Source of the DNA: Actinostola sp. cb2023
Taxonomy: Eukaryota; Cnidaria; Anthozoa; Actiniaria; Actinostolidae
Assembly: GCA_033675265.1 (NCBI GenBank)
Contig: JAUJYZ010001058.1
Location: forward strand, 717,501 to 781,500
Direction of reading: 5' to 3'
DNA: 64,000 bases
The notes beneath the pieces are model-generated. The model was not told the origin of the DNA and ran no database searches. It saw nothing but the letters and a program-made list of their open reading frames with translations. Below are positions 1 through 13,400 of the stretch, piece after piece (position 1 is the first letter of the stretch; every line of letters begins with the position of its first letter). The translations under genes were made by a program, and so were the position numbers.

Positions 1-723
1 AATATGTTTTAAAAAGACAGTTGTTCGGTAATTGAACGCCACTTTTTGGAAGGCGGAATGTATCTTTGCAGTTTCAGAGAAACGAACATAATTCTATCGA
101 TTATTTCTATTTGTTCAAAACGTATTCGTTTTAATGAATCGCTAGACATATGATATCTGTGCGTGAAATTGTCACCTGGCTGAGACTATCTCATCCATAA
201 TTCACTGTCCATAACTAGGGTCAATATACAGCCATCTACTCATTTGCACATCTGTAGTGGTTTGGCTTGAGGTACAGCATTGTGATTCATTATATCGTTT
301 GTTGTTCTCCATTAGTGGATCGTGCAAGACCGGGAACTGATTATAAAAGCCAAACAAAAGACTGAGAGTAAATGCTATTAAAATGGATAAACTAGGCATA
401 TAGCTCGAGGCATTGTGGCCATCACTGTCGTAATCTTTACTTTGTGAAAAAAAGAATATAAATGGGAAATTATTTGGAACAGAGAAGAAGCATCTGCATG
501 TAATACTCATCTATACTCTGCTGTCACGCTTGGAGAAACGGGTGGAGAAACGGGTACTTGAACGTCGACGGGATGTCTCGTGCTATATATAACACATACT
601 TTCAATACGTAAATCGTCTGCAAAGAGCATGCGTGAGGAGGTTGAGGGGTATGGGAATGGGGAGGGGGTGGTTGTCTTGTATCGAATACAGTGAATATTG
701 GTGTCGCAGTGGACCAATTGTGA

Positions 724-757
<34 letters not shown>

Positions 758-1179
758 GATTTTATAATATATAGTTAGGACATTTACACTTGTATCGATC
801 ATTTGGATATAGCAGCACATTTATGTAAATTATTATATAGAGTTATATATTTGTTACATTTTTGTTAATTAACGAGTTTTGTAGCTCCTACGCCGGATAC
901 ATCAGAAGAGCGCTATGCGACAGGCCCTGTCGGATTGATTATAGTGTCGAACCAAATAGAATCTGCCGTTCCAAACTGAGTCAGACGCCGCTCTTTTGTA
1001 GAACTTATGTTATTCAACAATTAGGTACGGCACCGACAGGTTCGACGTTTGACCCGGTTTGTACGTTGTCACCGCGACCTATTTTCTCGCGAATCACATC
1101 TTCACTTTCATAAGTGTGCGTCATTTTCTCTCGTATACATGGGCAACATCACATACCGTAAAGTTCCGAAAGTAACGAC
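1..1179. other. No gene seen
   Basis: AT-rich sequence with an ATT microsatellite at 724-757. Short open frames have no protein-like features. The segment 860-1120 is richer in CpG but I can assign nothing to it. Confidence 0.6.
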
Positions 1180-1555
1180 CCCCCGATAGTAGCGACCCAC
1201 CGAAAGTAGCGACCCACCGAAAGTAGCGACCCCAATAAAGTTTTATTCTTTTTTTAATAACCGCTAATCACTAAAATAATGTACATTTATTATAATACAA
1301 AGTGAGTTACTTTTCGGCACAGGTGTAATTAATGTAATACACACAAATAAATCCTGTTTTAGCAACAATTGTTGATACTAATTTCCGTCTTTAACTTAGG
1401 AGATAGTGTGTATCGATGTAAAAGATAACGATATTTTAGCACCCCGAAAGTAGCGACCCCCCGAAAGTAGCGACCCACCGAAAGTAACGACCCACCGAAA
1501 GTAGCGACCCACCGAAAGTAGCGACCCACCGAAAGTAGCGACCCCAATAAAGTTT
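1180..1555 (+). repeat. CCGAAAGTAGCGACC short tandem blocks
   Basis: 16-17 base units (CCGAAAGTAGCGACCCA) at about 1180-1235 and 1442-1545, flanking an AT-rich spacer. The spacer and array recur at 3090-3390, so the whole block is duplicated. Confidence 0.9.
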
Positions 1556-1571
1556 TATTCTTTTTTTAACA

Positions 1572-3088
1572 AGACGCTCAATGAGCGTATACTCGGGCTT
1601 ATGATAAGGAAAATGTCAGTTGCGTGAGGAGAGACCGGACAATGACTGACAGTTGCGTGACGAGGGAGACTATGTATATATGTGTCGAGTTCATTTGATT
1701 TGCTGTTGAGTTTGAGTTGATTTGATAACGTTTTGACTTAGAGTTTAATTGATTTGCTTTAAATTTTATGAGCATTAACACAATAAAAAATATAAACAGA
1801 ATGTAAACAAGGATTGACTTCATTTTCGCCTCAGATTTGTGCAATCACACTTCTGAATCAGTACATCTGGCTTCAAGTTGTGGTATACATGCTTGGCTAG
1901 GCAGTACTCAGTTGAGTTCACATTTAAGTCAACATTAGAGTTCATTTGTATTATAGTTCTTGAGTTCATTTGATTTGCTTTTGAGCTTGATTTCAATTGA
2001 TTACCTTTGGACTTTGAGTTCAATTTTGCTTTTGATGAGTTCATGTAAAAGCCCTGTCGAAAACGCTCAACATCTTTTAGAGTGGGCCCACACGAATCGG
2101 CGTATGCGTTTGTATGTGAGAGCGTATTTAAGAGGAACTGATGGATGGCTTGCCTTGGATACAACATAATTTCTCTTCTGCACAGGTCAACTGCTTCTTT
2201 CACTTCTAGTCGTCGAATACGATGACTTAGCAATATCTCAGTATCTGCCATGAGCGAACAAAACTTCGGATTAATTGACACGTTTGTCGCGCCATGAATA
2301 TTCAACCTCAAGTGACCTCAAGTATGTTTAAAGATGTAATACAGATGTACCTCCACGACTCTTTATGAGTCATCGAGATAAATAGTTTCTCGTCACGCAA
2401 CTGTCATTCTCACAATACCCGAATATACGCTCGTTGAGCGTCTTCTGCAACAGATCCCTAATATCTAATGACGTTTTGATTTTGATTGTATTTTTGCCGT
2501 TCACTGACTTGTTTTCAGCGTGGAAATTCTGCTTTAAATAGCGCTGCGCGGCGGTTCTAAAACAAGGACAATGTCAGTTGCGTGAAGAGGGACCTGACAA
2601 TGACTGACAGTTGCGTGACGTATATCTGTCGGTGAGCACAGATAAAAATCTCCGAATCGTATTTCCGAAGCACGTACTTGGGACGTCTACAGCGCATGCG
2701 AAGCAGACATGAAGTCTGGGCAAGAAAGATTAGAAAGCACAAACCAATCAGGGAAAGCAACGGAGGTCAAGGGGTCAAAATAAAAGTATTTTCTCATCTA
2801 AATTTAGATTGAAGCTATTAACGTTTTTACTGATATACTGTAAAGTTTAACGTTTTTACTGATATACTGTAAAGTTCACAGTACTGAAATTGCAAGGAAA
2901 GCATGTTTTATCGAGCTCGAGTCCTGCAACGACGAGCATTCCCTTATCTGCTGAGTAATCTTGAAACTCGATACGATTAAATACGTCGCATACTTTCGTC
3001 ATTCTTTAACCGAATAAAAAAACTACGACGACTACTACTACCGAAAAACGCATTTTCTAACTCGGGCTTCCTTCGGAAGGGCCCGAGT
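1572..3088 (-). mobile_element. Helitron/Helentron-like composite element C
   Basis: Reverse orientation: the hairpin end AGACGCTCAATGAGCGT lies at 1572-1588 with ACTCGGGC beside it, and the opposite hairpin end (GGAAGGGCCCGAGT) at 3075-3088. A second hairpin terminus in plus orientation ends near 2443, so this is nested or two fused copies. An open frame on the minus strand at about 2020-2311 looks coding-like and may be a captured fragment. Confidence 0.5.
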
Positions 3089-3089
3089 A

Positions 3090-3390
3090 ATAATCTCTAA
3101 TCACTAAAATAATGTACATTTTGTACATTTATTATAATACAAAGTGAGTTACTTTTCGGCACAGGTGTAATTAATGTAATACACACAAATAAATCCTGTT
3201 TTAGCAACAATTGTTGATACTAATTTCCGTCTTTAACTTAGGAGATAGTGTGTATCGATGTAAAAGATAACGATTTTAGCACCCCGAAAGTAGCGACCCC
3301 CCGAAAGTAGCGACCCCCCGAAAGTAGCGACCCCCCGATAGTAGCGACCCCCCGATAGTAGCGACCCCCCGAAAGTAGCGACCCCCAAAG
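3090..3390 (+). repeat. Second copy of spacer plus CCGAAAGTAGCGACC array
   Basis: Nearly identical to 1255-1450 for about 190 bases (TAATCACTAAAATAATGTAC onward), followed by six 17-base units. The duplicate lies just outside the Helitron-like composite that ends at 3088. Confidence 0.88.
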
Positions 3391-3862
3391 GCTGCTAATA
3401 TACTCCAGGTTCACGTTGTTTAGAGATGACCGCTGTCCATGACAAAAGACGCATTTGCACAGGCTTAGCCTTTTTCGTGTTCTTGTTGATATTTGTGAAT
3501 AATTTACACTGACTCGAGGCTAACCCTGTACACATGCGTCTGATGTCAATAAGTACAGCGGTTTTACAACGGGATCTGTGAACATTTATAATTACTAACA
3601 GTAGACACATTTACTCATTCGAGTGACTATTTTTTCCTGTTGTCAGTGCGTGCGTTACTAATTTCCATTGTTCCATCACAGGTACTCATAATAGGTCATC
3701 CAATAAGCTTGAGCGCTGATGGAAGCGTTATGTCGAAGGCTTTCCTTGTCTGGCCCACATGCTGCTAACCGATTGCCTTTTCTCACACCGAACTACTACA
3801 TGGATGTAAACACTAAATCCTGGATTTAGTTGTCAATACTTGGAATTACTCATCAGTGATAT

Positions 3863-6800
3863 ATGAGTCCCTGGCTGGCATATTTACCTCTTAGTCTAGG
3901 AATGAAACCACTGTTGTTGTTTGTGGGGGTTCTATTCCTGGACATATCTGCATGGTATGCATTGGGCAACGACTACAAGCTTGGACTTCTCATCCCATAC
4001 ACAAATGTCGACGTTTTTATGCATAATGATTATTTTTCGGGCGAAAGTTTCGCAGCTGCAATGACTCTCGCAGTGAACGATGTCAACAATAGAACAGATT
4101 TGCTAACTAACGACACGCTATCATTCGAATGGAAGGATACGAACTGTAATGAATTCGATACTTTGAGACATCAAATTAGGATGATTCAGAGGAATGTTAC
4201 AGCGTTTATAGGCCCAGGTTGTGAATGTAAGATGGCCGCGAAAGAATGCCGCCGCGTTTAACAAGACCATGATTTCATATGTAAGTATTTGCTTTACAAA
4301 GTTACTCCAAGTTAATTTTCCTTTGTTGATTGTATTGATTATCGCTGTAAACTCTGCACGTATCTCTCCAATACCTGCATTGCTTTGTGTGTTGTATTCA
4401 TGTGTGATACGACGGTTCAAGTCACTTTATAGAACTGGCACCAATAGCAATGGACTCGCAATTAGCAAGCGTTCACATTAGACACGCAAGTGAAATATGA
4501 TGCCAAAGCATGTCAAGTCCCACGGCATTGGATCAGACATGCGAACGAACGTTGCAGTTCAAGTTGACAAGCTTGGGTTATTCCAAGACCATAGTTTTGG
4601 TTCAACGAGATGTTAATAATTATTACGACGATATTTCGAAGCAAAACATTCGTGTTTCAAAAGCTACATGTACTTTCGACTTCATTTGCCGGGTTGTTGG
4701 ACCTGGCTTAGCCGAAATGATACGAGATTGGGAAGGTCTATACCATTTGAAAGTTCGGGTTCCAGTTGGGATCCATAGCAGTGAGATATTCTGACTAGCC
4801 CATGCTCGAGAATCCATCGGTGCTCTTCGGCGTGGGCTCGGATGAAACATCTCTAGCGTGGCGATTTCCGAGCCCACGCCGAAGAGCACCGATGGATTCT
4901 CGAGCATGTGACTAGCCGAGCATGAACTATCAATTATCCGATATCTTTGAGCGCTGATTGGTCCGAATGTTTACGCTGCTGTTTCTAACCCTCCTAACAG
5001 TTGACTTGGAAATCGCAGGTAAACAACTCCAAAATTGCCCTCTAATTGACCGTAACCAACGCCAACGGGTCTCTCATATGTCAGTGTGAACGTCTGTTAA
5101 TGCACCAGTCAATTGAAGTCCCCGCCCCCCGACCCCCGGGACAGGGCGGGGAATTTAACATTTATGTAGTGTTAAATTTAGCTCTTTTCCCGGTCATCGG
5201 GGAAACGTTTGCTGTTAAAATCCCCGCCATCCTTGCCCCGGTGTTTGTTTATTAACTATTAACTCGAGCTGTAAAACAATTTCAAATTTTGTTCTTTTAG
5301 TTTTTAATACGATAATAATGAATGACTATTCATTTCTTACAACTTTCAATTAATGTGACAACTTTTAAAGAACTGCAACGTAGTTCAGTGCCCTTGGTCT
5401 TCCTTTCGATTTTTAATATATGGAACAATATAAACCCAACATGCAACTAACAATAATATATAATAATGGCGCAGCCACAAAAATATATCTGATGCACCCT
5501 GGAACCTTTGAAAGTAGTGAGTTGTAATTTGTAGTACCTGCCATACTGTTACACTTATCCGTGACGATGAAAATAAAACATATAAATTTGTTAAATAATT
5601 GATCAATTACGGAATACTTTCACGTACTAAACTGCTGATAGAATAATTGTTTCTGATGATATATGGTATTCACCCCGCTTTTCTTTTTGCCATTTTACTA
5701 TTCTTATTAAGCCGTCATGGGACACAATTCCATACCAATTATTGCACATTAAGAAAAACGTATCATTGTACTTTTCAAAATAAGATTTATCGTTTTGAAA
5801 AAATCGAACTGGAACCTCTTTAATATATTTTTATTCGTATTGGTGTTGTCAACCGAAGGTCAAAATGTGCATTATGTTTCTTTAAAAATACGCCGGCTGA
5901 ATCAGACTGATTGGTTTCATATCAATTTGCATCTCAAAATCGTTCACGTTTTTTTATAATAAGTACTGAAAATATATCTTCAATCTTAGAACATATAAAA
6001 GTTCCACAGAAGGATGAAATATACAGAGAATTGACCAGATAATTTAAGATTCCAAAACTAGAAAGTTTACGTTCTTTTCGCCCACGTCCGCCATCTTCCC
6101 ATCTTTTCTCTAGTACCCAGTCCTCAACTTCCGGTGCAGTGTTAAATTCCCCGCTAAAATGCCCGGCTTATAAAAAATATGTTAAATTCCCCGTCCCTCA
6201 GTGATACCACGCTGTTAAATACGTGTTAAATCCCCGGCCTCGCCGCGTTAATTCCCCGCCCTGTCCCGGGGGTCGGGGGGCGGGGACTTCAATTGACTGG
6301 TGCATAACCGTGAGTGACTTGGAAACATCCTAGTGTGAACACACGGGATGATGATTACTGAAGCCCGGGGGAATACTCACCATAATGTAGAGGGGGGGAC
6401 AGTGCCGCCGGGACCACTGAACTCTAACCCTGTTTCGGTGCAAAAAATGTCGATTTTCATACTTAGATTACTAGCCTATCAGCGTTGTACGGTTGCTGAA
6501 TTTGCTACTCTGTTTCTGTGTAGATTGCTGAATTTGTTACTCTGTTTTCCAGTGATGATAGGCTTGAAAACCAGACCCACACCCACTTATATATGGGAGT
6601 ACCGTCCCCCCGGTACAAACAATATCCATGATTTTATTTCCAGCGAGCTCGATCAAGGTATAATTTTCATAAGGTGCCGAAATGATTGTGTGTTTGTGTC
6701 ACAAGTTAGTAGTCTCGTATGCAAATTTATATTTGAATAAATGGTGTGGATTTTTATATATTTCTTTGCTTTTAAAGATCTTAAACTAATTGTAAAACTG

Positions 6801-7408
6801 AGTACAAACAAGTGAACCGTACGTTCTAAGTACGTATAATGAATAATTTGCACGTGATATTAAATATTGCCGGCCGTGTTTACACTTGAGCACTCTACCA
6901 AGGTACAAATCAGAAAACTATTGTTTGTTGCTTGGTGACCGCTCAACAAACAATAGTTTTCTGATTTGTACCTTGGTAGAGCGGTCAAGTGTAAACACGG
7001 CATTAGATGACGGCGGACAGAACAATAATAGAATAAATATATGGACACCGACACTTTGAAAACAACGGATAACACAACCGATTGTATTATTATGCAAATT
7101 CACTACTTTCACATCCTCATTTAATATACACTTTGTTTGCTCCCAAAGTTTTGCATAAAACTATTGTTTTCAATTTCTCTTGGGAACATACACGTATTCT
7201 TTTGACCTCAAATCGCTAACTGGGTTCTACAGCGCATGCGCCCTGTGCCGGCCGCTAAGATAATCACCGAAGGCTCTAACCACATTTATTAGTACTAGTT
7301 TCCTATTTATATTCCTAGTTATATTCCTATTCCTATTATATATTATTTATTATAGTGTCCCCAATTAGTTGTATAAACTAAATACATTGACACTGAAATA
7401 AAGTCATT

Positions 7409-7440
<32 letters not shown>

Positions 7441-10400
7441 TTTATCAACACGATACGTCGCTTCTTCACAAACCTTGTTGGAGGAAGGTTATGCCGTCTT
7501 GTTTTCAAAATAACCACAATAATTCATAGAGATATCGATTTATCAATCCAGTACTAGTACTGCAAAGGGTTTAGAGATCTTTAGAACTTAGAACGAAGTG
7601 AGTTGAGACACGCAGTGAAGAGAAAAAAGCAATTACGTCAGTTGTGAGGTTTTCAGACACCGAGCCGAGGTAAACCCATATTTACACTCCATCCAAACAT
7701 TGTTCAATCACTGCGATATCTAGTTTATGCATACGGTATTTGTATGGAATATATTTATGGTACCAAATAAACTATGTCATTGTCATTCATGATGAATTGC
7801 AAGGAAAGCATGTTCTACCGAGTCACGCAACGAGCGACCAAACACTGCATATCAGTTAGAAGCCCGACTCCAAGCTACGCAGGCTAGACTTCACGCTAGT
7901 AGAACACGGGTAGAGCGTCTAGTTTTCAGAGCGCGCGTTATATCATAGTTACTCGGGCACTTCCAGAGGAAGCCCGAGTTATAAAATGCGCATTCTTTTT
8001 TTTTTTTTTTTCGTAGGCCACAAAATGCGAAGTATTTGTTCGTATCGAGTTTCAAGATTACCCAGCAGATAACGCTGTTGCTTGCTGCATTGACTGCCGT
8101 CACGCCGTGAAAACCCCGTTTAAAAGGTATCGGACAATAACATGAAACACATTTCTGAGAAATATAATGATTGAAGTTTATTTTATTCCACGTTTGAAAC
8201 ATTCAGAAGGAAAAGGAATCGTTAAAATCTTACTTCAAAACTTCATCAAAGCAAATAGGCCGTCATCAACGCCACGGACTGAGCAAAGTCAATGTACGAC
8301 ATTCGGGGATAACTTGTCAAAAGCTAGAGAGCGAGGATTTGATCTCCCAGTAGATCTGCCTTGAAAAATATAATTTCAGTGAATCTCAATATCAAAATAT
8401 AGTCTCCCTCGTAGCCGTGTTTATTGTCGTCACGCAACGCTCTCCAAACACGACTGCGAGCTAGGAGACCACAGGAAGCCCAAGCTCTGTAATGCCCGAG
8501 TAAACGCTCATTGAGCGTCTAGTTAATTTATAAACACATCGTAAGCGCAGGCACAAGGAGCTCTATGTCACAATGGCTTTTAAAATAGACATGACTCAGG
8601 TCGGTGTGGTGTACTTTGAGCTCTTCTCTTTTCAAAATTTTAAACGGGAAATACAACGGAATATATGAATACTTCAGTCAAATATTACATCAACCGTTAT
8701 TAGTGTCGTCACGCAACGCTTTGGGCTCCCTGTGTCGTGAAATAAATTTCCCTTGATACAGGTCAAGTATCGTCCTTCAGTTGAATAAACCTTAGATAAT
8801 GAGCCTGGGCTCCCTGTGAATGAACGTATTGGTTTGTTACCACACGAGCTAGAAAACCCCTATTAAAATGCAACACTAATTAATTGTGAAGTAGAACAAG
8901 GGGTGGCATTGAAATAGCTTCTCACTGATTATTACAGCTATTAGCGCTTAAATGGGTTCTCACTGATTATTACAGCTATTAGCGCTTAAATGGGTTCTCA
9001 CTGATTATTACAGCTATTAGCGCTTATTATTAAATGGCTTCTCACTGATTATTACAGCTATTAGCGCTTAAATGGCTTCTCCGCACTGATTATTACAGCT
9101 ATTAGCGCTTAAATGGGTTCTCACTGATTATTACAGCTATTAGCGCTTAAATGGCTTCTCACTGATTATTACAGCTATTAGCGCTTATTATTAAATGGCT
9201 TCTCACTGATTATTACAGCTATTAGCGCTTAAATGGCTTCTCGCTGATTATTACAGCTATTAGCGCTTAAATGGCTTCTCGCTGATTATTACAGCTATTA
9301 GCGCTTAAATGGCTTCTCGTTGATTATTACAGCTATTAGCGCTTATTATTAAATGGCTTCTCACTGATTATTACAGCTATTAGCGCTTAAATGGCTTCTC
9401 GCTGATTATTACAGCTATTAGCGCTTAAATGGCTTCTCACTGATTATTACACTCTATTAGCGCTTAAACTCATTTTTTGTAGGTGTGTTGCAAATCCTTT
9501 TGATGCCCATAAAGGTCTCCCGCTCATATTTTAACTCACTTATTAAATCCAATGATGTATCTGACTCCATGTTTCCAGTGCTATAAGAAACATATTGATT
9601 TGACCAGGGAGGTGTGATTTGACTAAGGCCTAGTTCAAACGCCGTACTTTCCAAGAGCCGTTCTTAATTACTTCAAAAGAAGCCACCTCATTATCTATTG
9701 TTTTAAATGAGAACGGCTCATGATTAGCACGATGTCTGAACTTGGCCTGAGAAAATCAAAGTTGAAGCTTTTTAAATGCAAATCAGGACGAATCTCTTGG
9801 TTCCGCTTATGATTTCTATTGTATTTTGCTCATTAATTATTCATGAATATGATAATAGGAAATACCACTTAGGGTGCGTTCGATTGACCGTATTCCAGAA
9901 TAGGAATACACAGAATAACATCCCTAAATCGCTGTCACGCAGCTACTCTCCACTGTAAAATAAAACGATTCGTTGTTGTATCATAATAAAGTTACAAGGA
10001 ACAGTTTGGAATTTTAAATGTGCTGAAATAAAAGCATCCAAGTGTTTATTCCGTGTATTCCTATTCTGGAATAGAGTCAATCGAACGCACCCTTAGTTCT
10101 CGAAGAATTAATGAAAAATACCATTACGAACTCGTGGTATTAAGCTACTTTCGTCAAATACGCGTGTCAGTCTTCATAAATCCTTCTTGAACTGTGGTAT
10201 TTCCTATACTAATGATGTGATTTAGCCAATTCCTCTCCCCAATCCCCTCTCTTCGCCTCTCCCCAGTCCCCCTCCTCCCCTCCCCCCCCCAAAAAAAGAG
10301 CCTGGAAGCAGGCTAGATGTGATTTGAGTTGTGACATGCAGCATTGTTCACCTTATAGATGTGCCATTCTCCAGAACTATCGAATAAAACAGAATACCCA

Positions 10401-13400
10401 ACATTTGCACGAACTCTAGCGGTGCACAGTAAAATCGTCCCAACGGTCCTCGCCATTCTAAAGAATTTCCAATGGAACAAAGTAGCAATAATTACTGAAC
10501 GAAGAGAACAATATTATAGAACAACCAAGTACATGAAGAAGGAGTTCAAAAAACTTGGCATCGATGTGACTTACTCCGCAGAGGTGGAAAATATCGAGGA
10601 TTACGAATTGAATACGTTTTACTTCAAAAAGAAAGTTCACGAACAGGAATATGAATCTGTCATGAAGAACATCCGATCAAAAGCCAGAAGTGAGTAGGGT
10701 CTTCTCCACCCTTGAATCCAGGTACCAAGTTCTCCTCCCAAGAACAAAAAAGCCTGAATACAAGGTTGGGTCTGTTAATACATGGCTGGTTTGCCATTAT
10801 TCTGTAGCAACAATAGTCGAACCTCTACTAACGGCCACCTCCCCACAACAACCCTCTCTCTGTAACGGCCAGCGGTTTTTGTCTCGGCCACCAGCGAGGC
10901 CATACATTTATTCGTTTTTAAAACCTCCACACAACAGCCACCTCTACACAACGGCCACATCTACACAACGGCCACAAAATGTTGTCCCGAGGTGGCCGTT
11001 GTATGGAGAGGTTCGACTGTATGTATGGGATCCATCCGTTCGTAAATGATATGCGCAAATGTTTCCTCTTGGTGACGTTGCACATGTTTCGGCTGTTCAT
11101 TACTCGGGCCCTTCCGAAGGAAGCCCGAGTTAGAAAATGCGTTTTTCGGTAGTAGTAGTAGTCGTAGTTTTTTTAGTCGGTTAAAGAATGACGAAAGTAT
11201 GCGACGTATTTAATCGTATTCGGAGTTTCAAGATTACTCCGCAGATTTGAAAAGATAAAGGAGACACAGGACTCAAGTAGATTATGAATCTTAGTTTTGA
11301 AAGCAGCTGTAGATCTTCAAGCTATTAAAAGGTCAGGATTCTAGTTCATCGTTCAATGACTAGAAGTGGTAAAAGGACTAGAAGCTCGCTTAAAATATAT
11401 TTTTTTTTAAACAAACGCGAGGCCGTTATCGGAACCATCTGACCTATGCAACCTCAAGACGTATCATGTTCGTACTCACCGGACTAATAGTCTCCCTCGT
11501 CACTCAACTGTCACTGATTGTCATGACGTCAGAGAAATTATATTGTATTGAAGAAGATGTCCTTGTTTTATTCGACGTTCGAACCGTAACTCGAACCCGA
11601 ACTCGATTCCAAACTCGACGTTTCGGGATCTGAAGCTAGAGAGGGGGCCTTTACACAAACTCATCAAAATCAAATCAATTGAACTCAAAGTCAAAAGGTA
11701 ATCAAATGAACTCAAAGGCAAATCAAATGAACTCGACACATACATGTATATACATAGTCTTCCTCGTCACGCAACTGTCAGTCATTGTCAGGTCTCTCCT
11801 CGCGCAGCTGACATTGTCCTTGTTCTTCAACCAACTGGCATTCATTTTCAAGTACTTCCTCGAACAACTGACATTTTCCTTTTCACAATGCCCGAGTGAA
11901 CGCTCATTGAGCGTCTTGTTTGTAAAACTATGGGGATGTTGATTCTCTGCAGAGCGTATTTTGGCAGTCAACACTGCGTACGCCGGCGAAGTGTTTTGTT
12001 GAACTTACTTTGAACTTTACTTTTTCAAAGTTGTAATCGTGGTAACAAGTTACACCATGGCTCTAGAAGGTATTTACCATGCCAACCAAACAGGACTATT
12101 AAATGGAGACTATGTATTTATACTCTTTGAACTGGATCCGTTGACGTCTAGTTACAAGGTTAAACATCCAATAAAGTGGTTCTACCTGACATCGCGGTAA
12201 ATATATCACCAACTTATCACCATTTATACAGTTGAATTTTTATATTTATTAGCTTCATTATTCTGAATACAAAAGATACCTTATTCGCGCTTAATTTCGC
12301 GCGTACTTAATTTCGCGATTTTAAGACAGCATTTCGCGAGGCTTCATTTTCGCGATTTCGATGAGAAAATGAAAAAAGAGCATTAAATTTCGCGAAAGCG
12401 GTGTCAACATTTATTTTTTCTAAAAATCCAAACTTATTTCTATACAAACAGGAACAAGATGACAATCGACTAGACTAGCTAGACGTTATAAAGTTGTAGC
12501 TAAAACAGACAAAAAAGTTTACGCTATACGGTTGCTCAGTTGCAAATGGTAGTATTATGTTGTTGAATAAGTCGTTTTGAAAACCAATTTCGTATTCAAT
12601 AACGTTTATTGGTCATGTTGATTAAATGGTTTTGATATGTACTTTTTTCTGTGGGTATTATATTTCGCGTTTTTAAAGTCCGCGTGCCTTTTTTCGCGAG
12701 GCTTTAATTAAGTACGAATAAGGTACATAAACAACACAATAACTAAGTAATAATGGGACTAAATAAATGTGGCAGGGGAACCGCAACAGCGTGTAGCCAA
12801 TTACCGCCGACCCATTCTAAAATAACTAAGGGTGCGTTCGTTTGACCCTATTCCAGAATAGGAATACACGGAATAAACACTTGGATGCTTTTATTTCAGC
12901 ACATTTAAAATTCCAAACTGTTCCTTGTAACTTTATTATGATACAACAAGGAATCGTTTTATTTTACAGTGGACAGTAGCTGCGTGACAGCGATTTAGGG
13001 ATGTTATTTTGTGTATTCCTATTCTGGAATAAGGTCAATCGAACGCACCCTAAATTTCTAAAAGCGGAAATGTAATGTAGTCACACTAATGTCAGCAGCT
13101 ATTTCACGGGCAGCTAGATTACTTGTCTCACCAAGGCAACCTACATTATTTACCTTTCCTAGATTCGCTTTATTGAGCCAAGAGCAGAAATCTGCTTTGA
13201 TTGTGACTGTTAAAAGTTCCAAAGGTGAAAGGTACAACAAGTTTGTCAAAAACCTTAAACTTTGGACGTCCAAGCAACCATTCAACAGTGATTTCTACAG
13301 CAGGAAAAAAATAACAGAGGTAACCAATCATTTATACCATGAGCCGCTGGGACTGTTACTCCTACTAATCCAGAACAATAATGTCCACATCCAAGATGGT

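Noticed and set aside
4510..4794. 94-codon frame in cyclase intron 1 as an extra receptor exon
   Set aside because: Protein-like in places ([19 protein letters not shown]), but exon 1 and exon 2 already join in phase with conserved sequence on both sides. Possibly an old duplicated exon, not supported.
8913..9468. Regular repeats considered as a CRISPR array
   Set aside because: No spacers; simple tandem repeat with two length variants.
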